From NCBI RefSeq assembly GCF_017498565.1, contig NZ_CP071794.1:1-64000 (forward strand): 64,000 nucleotides of DNA, read 5' to 3'. This document shows positions 54,671 through 62,629 of this stretch, one piece after another (within the stretch, counting starts at the first letter, position 1; every line of letters starts with the position of its first letter). Made by a program: the position numbers and the translations under genes. The notes under the pieces were generated by a model. That model worked only from the letters and a program-made list of their open reading frames with translations, ran no database searches and was not told where the DNA came from. This stretch comes from Parasphingorhabdus cellanae (GTDB lineage Bacteria > Pseudomonadota > Alphaproteobacteria > Sphingomonadales > Sphingomonadaceae).

Positions 54671-55660
54671 TCATTGATTGGCGATCCAGCAATTGAGCAA
54701 CGCATTTGCTAGTCCCTTGTCGAGCGCTTCGGCGGCTTCTTCTGCGCCGGTTTCCCAGCTATCGGCTTCGCCTGCGATCATCAATGCTGCAGCACTGTTC
54801 AGCATCACAGCGTCGCGATAGGCAGAAGGTTCTCCCAACAGCAAATCGCGAAGAGCGGCGGCATTATATTTGGCATCGCCGCCTTTTATCGCCTCCATGC
54901 TATGGCGCGCTAAACCAAGATCTTCGGGTGTGATCCGACTGTGTGTAATGGACTGCCCCTCGACCATCGCCAATTTGGAAGGGCCTGAAATGCTGAGCTC
55001 ATCCAGGCCCTCTTCACCCGAAACGATCATGATTTTCTCATAACCCAGCTGCGTCGCAGCTTCGGTATAAGTCTCCACCAGATCTGGTGAGGCAACGCCG
55101 ATAAGCTGCCGCGTGACGCGTGCAGGATTGCATAGCGGGCCAAGCAGATTGAAAATAGTCCGCCGGCCGATAGCTTTGCGAATGGGCGCAAGCGGCCCAA
55201 GCGCGGGATGATGATTGGGTGCGAAGAAAAAAGCGATGCCGATTTCGCGCAGCGATTTTTCGCCGCCAGTGGCCGCTTTGGCGAGATCAAGCCCCAAAGC
55301 CTCCAACGTATCTGCAGCACCCGACTTGCTGGATGCAGCGCGGTTGCCATGTTTGGCCATCGGTACATCACAGGCGGCAACGACCAGGGCGGTGGCGGTG
55401 GAAATATTCAGGCTGTGGCTGCCATCGCCGCCCGTGCCGCACACATCAATCGCTCCCGCAGGTGCATCGACCGTGATCATGCGGGCGCGCATTTCCTGGG
55501 CGGCGGCGGCAATCTCTGTTGCCGTTTCGCCGCGATCAGCGAGCTCTACAAGAAAACTGCCAATGGCTTCGCTATCCGCTTTACCATCCAAAATCGTCGC
55601 AAAGGCAGCGCGAGCATCCGATGCCGAAAGCGGCAATGCGGGATCAGGCAGGGTCATCAT
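54671..55660 (-). CDS. trpD: Anthranilate phosphoribosyltransferase
   Basis: Transfers the phosphoribosyl group to anthranilate. 329 residues. The phosphoribosyl pyrophosphate motif is [23 protein letters not shown] near 75-97, followed by [23 protein letters not shown] with conserved Lys and Asp, and [23 protein letters not shown] precedes the start; two ATG stand in a row. The first codons overlap the end of the YcxB-like gene by 4 bases. Confidence 0.95.
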   Translation of the reverse strand: MMTLPDPALPLSASDARAAFATILDGKADSEAIGSFLVELADRGETATEIAAAAQEMRARMITVDAPAGAIDVCGTGGDGSHSLNISTATALVVAACDVPMAKHGNRAASSKSGAADTLEALGLDLAKAATGGEKSLREIGIAFFFAPNHHPALGPLAPIRKAIGRRTIFNLLGPLCNPARVTRQLIGVASPDLVETYTEAATQLGYEKIMIVSGEEGLDELSISGPSKLAMVEGQSITHSRITPEDLGLARHSMEAIKGGDAKYNAAALRDLLLGEPSAYRDAVMLNSAAALMIAGEADSWETGAEEAAEALDKGLANALLNCWIANQ

Positions 55661-56190
55661 GATTTAGTCTCTCCAGGTACGCCAGCACCGTTAAGCCGCC
55701 GGATCAATCCATCCTTATGCGCCAAATCCTTGAATATTCTAACCGGTAGAAAGTTGAACAAATGATCAGAACGATAAAGCAAAATTATATCATTGTTGGC
55801 GCGCCATTTGACCATGTCCGCAAAGGTCAAATTTGAATGGCCTTGGTCATTGCTGGAATAGAGTTTTTCATCATCCCACCAGGTGATCGTCTCTAATTGC
55901 AAGTCTTTTTGTTGTTTATATATTTTTTTGGAAAGACGCGGGGCCCACCAGATCGGCAGAGCGAACCGGACAAGCAATATGACCACACCAACCCAGACCG
56001 TCATCCCGAGCACAAAATTCCTGATGGGTTTAAGGCTGTTCGAGCCGTCAAATAAAAACCAAGCGATGCTGACAATGAAAGCAAGTGCAATGAGCAGGCC
56101 CATGCGTTTCCAGTCTATCTGCTTCATGTGCAAGCTATAGGCTGCCCGCAGATCGTCCTCACAGGGCGTAAAGACAATTTTTTCACTCAT
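55657..56190 (-). CDS. YcxB-like membrane protein inserted in the trp cluster
   Basis: 177 residues. A short cytoplasmic N-terminus ([22 protein letters not shown] stretch near 6-20), two predicted helices (about 30-48 and 57-77) and a soluble C-terminal domain ([22 protein letters not shown]) resemble the YcxB-like membrane domain. It overlaps trpD by 4 bases at its end and trpG by 4 bases at its start, so it is fully built into the trp operon although it is not a trp enzyme. Function unknown. Confidence 0.7.
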   Translation of the reverse strand: MSEKIVFTPCEDDLRAAYSLHMKQIDWKRMGLLIALAFIVSIAWFLFDGSNSLKPIRNFVLGMTVWVGVVILLVRFALPIWWAPRLSKKIYKQQKDLQLETITWWDDEKLYSSNDQGHSNLTFADMVKWRANNDIILLYRSDHLFNFLPVRIFKDLAHKDGLIRRLNGAGVPGETKS

Positions 56191-56771
56191 GCCAGTTGCT
56201 TTGGCGCAAGGCCCGCCAGCGTCATGAAATTGGCGAGCAGCTCATGGCCATATTCGGTGGCGATGCTCTCCGGGTGAAATTGCACGCCGTGGATCGGCAG
56301 GCTTTCGTGTCGAAAACCCATGACCGATCCATCTTCCGCCGTAGCATTGATTGGCAGACAATTGGGAATATCCTCAACGATAAGAGAGTGATAGCGCGTG
56401 GCCGAATAGGGCGAAGGAAGGCCTTCAAATACGCCGCTATTGTCATGGACCACAGGCGAAGTCTTGCCATGCATCAGTCCACCGCGCACGACTTTACCGC
56501 CGAAATGCTGACCAATGCTTTGGTGGCCAAGGCAAACACCCAGCAGCGGTTTTTCGGCATCGGCACAGGCGGCGACCAAGTCCAGCGATATGCCTGCTTC
56601 ATTTGGTGTGCACGGCCCCGGTGAAATCAAAAATGCATCCGCGCCGGTCGCCAGGGCCTCACGCGCGCTCATCGCGTCATTGCGCTCTACCTGTATCTCT
56701 GCGCCCAGTTCCATAAGATAGTGGACCAGGTTGAAGGTAAAGCTGTCATAATTATCGATAACCAAGATCAT
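56187..56771 (-). CDS. trpG: Anthranilate synthase component II (glutamine amidotransferase)
   Basis: Supplies ammonia from glutamine to TrpE. 194 residues from the ATG at 56771 ([16 protein letters not shown]); an upstream frame to 56966 does not look like TrpG. Catalytic residues: Cys80 ([12 protein letters not shown]), His166 and Glu168 (GVQFHPESI). The oxyanion loop [14 protein letters not shown] is near 49-62. It is the first gene of trpG-ycxB-like-trpD-trpC. Its partner trpE lies 5.9 kb away, beyond an accessory insert. Confidence 0.95.
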   Translation of the reverse strand: MILVIDNYDSFTFNLVHYLMELGAEIQVERNDAMSAREALATGADAFLISPGPCTPNEAGISLDLVAACADAEKPLLGVCLGHQSIGQHFGGKVVRGGLMHGKTSPVVHDNSGVFEGLPSPYSATRYHSLIVEDIPNCLPINATAEDGSVMGFRHESLPIHGVQFHPESIATEYGHELLANFMTLAGLAPKQLA

Positions 56772-56882
56772 GCAAAGCTGCCTAATGATAAAAACCCGGC
56801 AGGCCAAGTTTTTCTGCTGCTTATCAAGCAGATCGTTTGACGAAGGAAATCGGGGTGATATTGATAGCGAAGGGGAGATACT

Positions 56883-57188
56883 ATGATGGGCGAACCAGTA
56901 ACCGTTACCATAGCGCATAAATTGGGGCTGGCAGAAGCACGCAGCCGGATCGGCAACGGAGTTCATACACTCGGTGAATCAGTGCCCGGCGCGACAGTGA
57001 CGGATCATCACTGGGAAGGCGACACCATGCACTGCACATTGGAAGCCATGGGCCAACGGATCGGCGGAAAAATGCACGTCCGTGAAGACGAGGTTTATGC
57101 CGTGTTTGATTTGCCGCCGTTACTGGCGCTCTTTGCTAATAAAATTAAGGGAAAGCTTCAGAAAGAAGCGCCGAAGATGCTGGAATGA
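56883..57188 (+). CDS. Polyhydroxyalkanoic acid granule-type small protein
   Basis: 101 residues, one START/SRPBCC-like small beta-alpha fold: [18 protein letters not shown] at the N-terminus, [23 protein letters not shown] in the middle, and [20 protein letters not shown] at the end. I recognise the PHA_gran_rgn family, small proteins found near PHA granule genes in proteobacteria. No other PHA gene lies in the window. GGGGAG stands 8 bases before the ATG. Two ATG stand in a row. It is divergent from trpG. Confidence 0.75.
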   Translation: MMGEPVTVTIAHKLGLAEARSRIGNGVHTLGESVPGATVTDHHWEGDTMHCTLEAMGQRIGGKMHVREDEVYAVFDLPPLLALFANKIKGKLQKEAPKMLE

Positions 57189-57277
57189 GGGGGGGTACTA
57201 AATGCCGAATGCCGACAAAAAAGTTTTCATTTGCATCAAATGGACGAGCGTCTCCCAGACTAACCTTACTTAAATAT

Positions 57278-58984
57278 CTATTGCGGTCGCTGTGCCTTTG
57301 GTTGGTCCGCAGCGAAACGCTGGCCAAAAACGCTATCGTCATACCATAACGGTCGAGATGGCGCGTTTGCGACTTCTAACGTCAGCAAGCGAAATACGTT
57401 GGAAAACTTAGCCGACACTGTGTAATCAATGGGCAGTGACAAATCATCAGACGGCTCATGATAATGCTCGGCAAAAAACCAGTTCCAGATATCTTGCCCT
57501 TTGTTCTGTCCATCCATACCGGTAAAGCCATTATACAGAAAGAGCGCCGGTATGCCGCGTTTGACGAACGAATATTGATCAGAGCGCGTGAATATTCCCT
57601 GCTCCGGAAATGGATCGGGAGCCAAGGTCAGCCCGATGGGCGCAATGGCGGATTGAAGTTGCTCTCCCATTTGAGATTGTTCTGCACCAAATGCGATGAC
57701 ATCGCTAAAATCGTAAAACGGAGCTCCGCCATCCAGGTTGATATTCGCAATGATCTGATCGCGTTGAACGGTCGGGGATGCCGCGAAATAGTCAGAGCCT
57801 AATAGCCCTTTTTCCTCGGCGCCGACCGCGAGAAACAAGATGGAACGCGCTGGCGGTGTTTCCTGCTCCGTCAAGGCGCGGGCAACGTCGAGCATCAGCG
57901 CTGTGCCTAAAGCATTATCCAATGCGCCGTTGCAAATTTTGTCTGCTTCATCGGGCGCGCAAATGCCGACATGATCATAATGTGCGGTCAGGACGATAAT
58001 TTCCTTCGACAAAACCGGGTCAGATCCTGGCAACAGGGCGGCGACATTTGCGGACTGGCGCGTGTCATCATGTCTGGTTGTCAGGGACAGTTTGACTTGT
58101 GCCTGTGATACAAACCCCTTCACCGGACCAGTTTCGCTTTTCGCGATCGCTTGGGCTGCCGTAATCGGTGCGCCACTGAAAATCGCGTCGGTTGCCTCGC
58201 CCCGTACAAATGCCCGCAATATAATATCCGGTGCCTGAATATGAGACGTTCCGGCAGCATCGCTCCAGGTCATATTCCAAGATGCAAATCCCGTTTTCCA
58301 AAGATCGAAAGGATATCGTTTCTCAAGAGCAGGTGTCCAGATGATGAGGACACCGATTGCGCCCCGTGCCTCGGCCATAAGCCGTTTTTGATTGGACGAA
58401 CCGAAATGCGCGGCTGCTTCTGAAGGCAGAAACGTTGGCGGTCCGCCGATCACCGCAACAACTTTGCCATTAACATCCAGCCCCGCATAATCATCAATGC
58501 CCAACTCTGGCGCGATAATGCCATGTCCGGCGAAAACGACATCCCCGGCAGCGGACAGGTCTGTGCTTGCAAAACTGGCTGACACGGCCACGTCGCTTCC
58601 ATTTTCAAAGGATTGCTCGGTGCCATTGGTCTGGATGGAAAATTCGAATTTCGATTGGTCTAACCGCGCCGAGCGGAGTGGGACGTCCTGCAAAAAGCCG
58701 CCATCTTCACCCGCTGGCTGCAGGCCAAGCGCCTGAAGCTGCGTGGCTATATACAGGGCGGATCGCGCTTCGCCAGCGGTCCCCGCTTCCCGTCCCTCCA
58801 AAAGATCATCGGCCAAAAATGCCATATGCGCTTTTATGGTTGCCGAGCTTGAAGGCTGAAGGGTTTCAGCTGGCGTCACCATGTCATTGGGCTGAGCTTG
58901 GGATTCTACTGTGCCCGCTACAAAAATGGCGAAAAGAATGATTAATATACGGTCAAATATGGTCATGGACATAAAGTAACCCAA
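57278..58984 (-). CDS. M28 family zinc peptidase, exported
   Basis: 568 residues. Signal peptide about 1-30 (ILFAIFVAGTVESQA). A PA domain (FAGHGIIAPELGIDDYAGLD, near 145-190) is inserted in the peptidase. Zinc ligands and catalytic residues lie in VLTAHYDHVGI near 325, NGALDNALGTALML near 350-362 and LAVGAEEKGLLGSDYF near 380-395, then GGAPFYDF. It belongs to the M28 aminopeptidase family. The start may be the ATG at 58984 or at 58972 (MSMTIFD); the second gives a shorter signal peptide. It is divergent from the DUF2946 gene. Confidence 0.88.
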   Translation of the reverse strand: MGYFMSMTIFDRILIILFAIFVAGTVESQAQPNDMVTPAETLQPSSSATIKAHMAFLADDLLEGREAGTAGEARSALYIATQLQALGLQPAGEDGGFLQDVPLRSARLDQSKFEFSIQTNGTEQSFENGSDVAVSASFASTDLSAAGDVVFAGHGIIAPELGIDDYAGLDVNGKVVAVIGGPPTFLPSEAAAHFGSSNQKRLMAEARGAIGVLIIWTPALEKRYPFDLWKTGFASWNMTWSDAAGTSHIQAPDIILRAFVRGEATDAIFSGAPITAAQAIAKSETGPVKGFVSQAQVKLSLTTRHDDTRQSANVAALLPGSDPVLSKEIIVLTAHYDHVGICAPDEADKICNGALDNALGTALMLDVARALTEQETPPARSILFLAVGAEEKGLLGSDYFAASPTVQRDQIIANINLDGGAPFYDFSDVIAFGAEQSQMGEQLQSAIAPIGLTLAPDPFPEQGIFTRSDQYSFVKRGIPALFLYNGFTGMDGQNKGQDIWNWFFAEHYHEPSDDLSLPIDYTVSAKFSNVFRLLTLEVANAPSRPLWYDDSVFGQRFAADQPKAQRPQ

Positions 58985-59017
58985 AATGCGGCCTAATCAA
59001 CATCGACGGGTCGAATG

Positions 59018-59033
59018 GATATGATCTCATATC
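59018..59033. promoter_or_regulatory. Dyad GATATGA-TC-TCATATC in the divergent control region
   Basis: A 7-bp inverted repeat with 2 bases in the centre, 79 bases before the DUF2946 start and 34-46 bases before the peptidase start. It may be the operator of the TonB receptor group or of the peptidase. It does not match the classical Fur box. Confidence 0.4.
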
Positions 59034-59111
59034 TTAATTGCTTCGATGCCACGAAACCCCCTAGCACCGCGAAGCCTTGTATTGTCTCGTAAACCTCAGT
59101 AACGCCGCCGC

Positions 59112-59516
59112 ATGAAGCTGATCCGTCATCTTTTGCAGACCCGCAGCCTATGGTTTGTGGCGTTGTTTACGTTGGCGCTGGCGATGAAAGCGTTGGTTCC
59201 GCATGGATATATGATCAGCGCAGACAGCCAGACGATGACGGTCAAAATTTGTAACGGTGTTGGGGATACGGAGAGCACTGTCACCATACCGATGGGCACT
59301 GATGGTAGCGATCATGACAATGGTTCCAACATGACCGGAAAGGCCTGTTCTTCCAGCAGTGTCTCCCAATCGGCTATGACAGTAACTGATCCTGTGCAAC
59401 TCGCTATTGCGCTTGGTTTTATATTGCTTGCGGGTCTTCTTGTCAGGACCGCAATGCCGTCAGAGCGTTTGACGCGATTGCGACCACCTCTTCGGGGACC
59501 GCCTGCATCCGCTTGA
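59112..59516 (+). CDS. DUF2946-like small exported membrane protein
   Basis: 134 residues. A first hydrophobic segment (about 12-31) works as signal anchor, followed by the motif ALVPHGYMIS typical of DUF2946. The middle contains KICNGVG and GKACSS with two or three Cys, which could bind metal, and a second helix (about 94-112) and ends with RLRPPLRGPPASA. The family often stands next to TonB-dependent receptors and copper-related genes. It is followed by the receptor gene, 63 bases downstream. Confidence 0.7.
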   Translation: MKLIRHLLQTRSLWFVALFTLALAMKALVPHGYMISADSQTMTVKICNGVGDTESTVTIPMGTDGSDHDNGSNMTGKACSSSSVSQSAMTVTDPVQLAIALGFILLAGLLVRTAMPSERLTRLRPPLRGPPASA

Positions 59517-59579
59517 ATCATCAGCGGTGCGTCTGAACCGGCGCGCTACCATTGAATCAAGTCGGAAAGAAAATCATAA

Positions 59580-61709
59580 ATGAAAAAGCCTATTTTGTTG
59601 GGGTCTGCGTCTTTATGCGCAGCCGGACTATTATCCACTCCTCTTGCGGCTCAGTCCGTTGCCGAACTCCCCGAGAAGCAAGCCTCTTCAGCCGAATCCT
59701 GGACTCCATCCAACACGATTATCGTTACAGGCAGCAGGCAAAACTATGCGGTTGATGTTGCCAGCATTACCCGCACGCCCGTGCCGTTGATCGAGGTACC
59801 GCAATCCATCCAGGTATTGACCGACACGTTGATCAGAGAACAAGAACTCAATACTCTGGATGAGGCGTTGCGCAATATTTCGGGGGTTATTCCATCTCTG
59901 TCTTCCGAACTGGTGCTCGCCAATCCGATTGTCCGTGGGTTCGAAGCCGAAATCTTTATGGATGGCTTGATAGGCTATGCCGATACGGCTGTTGCCGATC
60001 CCGCAAGCCTGATTGCGGTCGAGCGCATCGAAGTGGCCAAAGGCGCAACCTCCGCGCTTTTCGGCGGTGGAACAGGCGCACCGGTTGGCGGGCTCATCAA
60101 TATTGTCAGTAAGACTGCGGAGCCGGGCACAAAATTTTCAGTTCGCGGCCGTGCTGGGAGTTTTGACACATGGCAAATTGGCGGCGATGCCAATTTACAG
60201 CTGGATGATAATTTGTCGGTCCGTCTGATTGCGGAATATCAGGATGCAGGAGATGCTATCGATGCGGTGACTATTGAGCGCTTCTACATCAACGGCTCTG
60301 TGCGCGCGCTGCTACCGACCGAAACCGAGATTATCGCCCGGTTCACGCACAGCCGGGTGGAACAGCTTGAATATGTCGGCTTGCCGTCTTCTGTGGTGGA
60401 CTTGCCTAGTGTCGATCCGTTGCGCTTTTCCGGAGCGACCAATGCACCGCCCACGGTGGTCGAGAATCTGAGCGCCGATTTTTCGCTGTCGCAGCCCATT
60501 GGCGATAACCTGACCTTTGATTTTCGTGCAAGGCGATATGAAAACGATTTCCGTGAATTTGCAACCACTACCATCTCCGCCAGTACAAACAGCGAATTCC
60601 CGCTGATCAGTGCGCAATTGCCTGCCAGTGTGGACGAGTGGACGCTAGATGCCAGTTTTACAGCCGTTTTTGATACTGGCCCGATCAATCATACCTTGCT
60701 GGTCGGCGGGCAATATGACGCAACCCATTATGAAGCGGCTTCCGGTTTCAATTTCGTTCCGCTGGGGATGTTTGATTTTGCCGATCCTGATAGCGACCTG
60801 GATTTTGGCGAAATCCCGACGCTAAATAATTTTATCGCGAATGAATATGACACCACGGCTTTCTATGTACAGGATCAGATATCACTATTTGACCGCCTGC
60901 ACATTCTTGCCAGCGTCCGGTATTCAGAACTGACCTTGCGCGAATTACTCGGCGGGAATGGCAACCGGGAAACTTATAAGGAATGGGATCCCCGCATTGG
61001 AGCGACCTTTGATATTGTCGACGGATTGGCGGTTTTTGCGGGCTATGCCGAAGGATCACGGCTGTCGATTTTCTTCAACAATCGCGATGAAGTTCCCGAA
61101 CCAGAGCGCGCGCGTAATTATGAGGCCGGGATCAAAATAGGATTGTCGGATATAGGGCTGAGCGGCACAGTTGCATGGTTTGACTCAACCCGCTCCAATG
61201 TCCCTACCGCAGATCCAAATGCCGAACCGCCGAATCTCTCAGCATCCATCCAAACCGGCGAACAGCGCAGCGAAGGCGTCGAGCTGGACCTTATTTGGGA
61301 ACCCAATAGCAATTGGTCCTTCCTGCTTTCCTATGCTTATACCGATGCGCGGGTGACGGCCGATACGGAGATTCCGGTTGGAGACGCATTGCCGCGTGTC
61401 CCCAAACATGCAGGCAGAATTGCCGTGCGGTACAGGTTTAACAATGGCGCTCTGGATGGTTTGGCGGTTGGTGCCGGGTTAACCGCAGCGAGCAGAGCGG
61501 AGCTGACTTTACCGAACAATATGCGCAGCGACAGCTATGCCATATTCGACGCGCAGGCGAGCTATGATTGGGGGCCAGCGCGTCTGGGATTGCGGATCGA
61601 CAATATTTTCGATGCGCAATATTTTCTACCCTATCAATATCTCGCACAATCTGTGGTGCGTCCCGGAAATCCACGCTCGGCTTTCGTCACTTTGAATTTT
61701 GATTTTTAG
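59580..61709 (+). CDS. TonB-dependent siderophore-type receptor
   Basis: 709 residues. Signal peptide about 1-24 (AAGLLSTPLAAQS). A TonB-box-like stretch NTIIVTGSRQ near 45-54 leads into the plug (VPQSIQVLTDTLIREQELNTLDEALRNISGVIP), then RIEVAKGATSALFGGGTGAPVGGLINIVSK. The 22-strand barrel ends in SAFVTLNFDF with a terminal Phe. The plug type is that of ferric-siderophore or metallophore receptors. No Fur box is evident upstream. The next gene is an exported DJ-1/PfpI protein, so the ligand may be processed in the periplasm. Confidence 0.9.
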   Translation: MKKPILLGSASLCAAGLLSTPLAAQSVAELPEKQASSAESWTPSNTIIVTGSRQNYAVDVASITRTPVPLIEVPQSIQVLTDTLIREQELNTLDEALRNISGVIPSLSSELVLANPIVRGFEAEIFMDGLIGYADTAVADPASLIAVERIEVAKGATSALFGGGTGAPVGGLINIVSKTAEPGTKFSVRGRAGSFDTWQIGGDANLQLDDNLSVRLIAEYQDAGDAIDAVTIERFYINGSVRALLPTETEIIARFTHSRVEQLEYVGLPSSVVDLPSVDPLRFSGATNAPPTVVENLSADFSLSQPIGDNLTFDFRARRYENDFREFATTTISASTNSEFPLISAQLPASVDEWTLDASFTAVFDTGPINHTLLVGGQYDATHYEAASGFNFVPLGMFDFADPDSDLDFGEIPTLNNFIANEYDTTAFYVQDQISLFDRLHILASVRYSELTLRELLGGNGNRETYKEWDPRIGATFDIVDGLAVFAGYAEGSRLSIFFNNRDEVPEPERARNYEAGIKIGLSDIGLSGTVAWFDSTRSNVPTADPNAEPPNLSASIQTGEQRSEGVELDLIWEPNSNWSFLLSYAYTDARVTADTEIPVGDALPRVPKHAGRIAVRYRFNNGALDGLAVGAGLTAASRAELTLPNNMRSDSYAIFDAQASYDWGPARLGLRIDNIFDAQYFLPYQYLAQSVVRPGNPRSAFVTLNFDF

Positions 61710-61737
61710 GATAAATTCGTTTTTCAGGAGAAAATTT

Positions 61738-62598
61738 ATGACCATCAACAGACGCTCTCTTCTTCTCGGTGCCGGATCAGCGCTATTTGCCGCGCCGTTT
61801 CTGGCGATAGAACAAGCCGCGGCGCAGATTGCAGCAGGCGATATATCGCCAGCCCTGGCGGCTGCCCAGAAAGAATCAGAAGCCGCTCATATGGATTTGA
61901 TGAATATTGATGGCATCAAGATGCATGGTAACGAGAAAGTGGCGATGCTGCTCTATCCAGGCTTTACCGCATTGGATCTGGTCGGACCGCATTTCTTCTT
62001 TGCTTGTATGATGGGTGCCAAGGTTGATCTGGTAACGACGCAGGACAATCTCGATCCCGTGGCTTCTGACCTGCAACTCGCCATCGCGCCGACGGCGAAG
62101 CTGGAAGATATTGGCGGGCCGCTTGACATCATGTTTGTACCTGGCGGCACCATGGGTACGGCGGCGGTGATGGCGGATCAGCGATCGATCGACTGGATCG
62201 CAAAGCAGGCCGAAACCGCGCGCTATGTTACCAGCGTGTGCACCGGATCAATGATTCTCGGTAAAGCCGGGTTGTTAAAAGGGAGGCGAGCGACCTCGCA
62301 CTGGGGTGCGCACGCAATATTACCTGATTTCGGGGCCATAGCAGTCGACAAACGTGTGGTCGTCGATGGTAATATTATCACTGGTGCAGGCGTTTCGGCA
62401 GGTCTTGATTTCGGCCTTTCGATTGTGGCGGCATTGCGAGGCAAGAAATATGCTGAAGCATTACGCCTGCAAGCAGAATATGCGCCCGAACCGCCAGTTG
62501 CCGGCGGGACACTGGCGACAACTGATCCGGCTGTGGCAAACGCGATGAACGGCATGTTTGCTGCTACCCGTGAGCAGTTCCGTGGACTGGCATTGTAG
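61738..62598 (+). CDS. Exported DJ-1/PfpI family protein, isonitrile-hydratase-like
   Basis: 286 residues from the ATG at 61738, with AGGAG 8 bases upstream. A twin-arginine signal (INRRSLLLGAGSALFAAPF) sends it folded to the periplasm. The core (about 70-240) is a DJ-1/PfpI fold: AMLLYPGFTALDLVGPHFFF, VPGGTMGTAAVM, YVTSVCTGSMILGKAGLL and RRATSHWGAH. Isonitrile hydratase uses Cys-Thr and an Asp at these places; the VCTGS and ALDLVGP segments keep them here. Export is unusual for that family. It is 28 bases after the TonB receptor gene, so the two are likely one operon. Confidence 0.8.
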   Translation: MTINRRSLLLGAGSALFAAPFLAIEQAAAQIAAGDISPALAAAQKESEAAHMDLMNIDGIKMHGNEKVAMLLYPGFTALDLVGPHFFFACMMGAKVDLVTTQDNLDPVASDLQLAIAPTAKLEDIGGPLDIMFVPGGTMGTAAVMADQRSIDWIAKQAETARYVTSVCTGSMILGKAGLLKGRRATSHWGAHAILPDFGAIAVDKRVVVDGNIITGAGVSAGLDFGLSIVAALRGKKYAEALRLQAEYAPEPPVAGGTLATTDPAVANAMNGMFAATREQFRGLAL

Positions 62599-62629
62599 CG
62601 ATCAAAAGGACGGTGCCAGGATGTCTCGG

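Noticed and set aside
59034..59111. Fur box or riboswitch before the TonB receptor cassette
   Set aside because: I searched by eye for GATAATGATAATCATTATC-like words and for a cobalamin-type box and found no match; only the dyad at 59018-59033 stands out.
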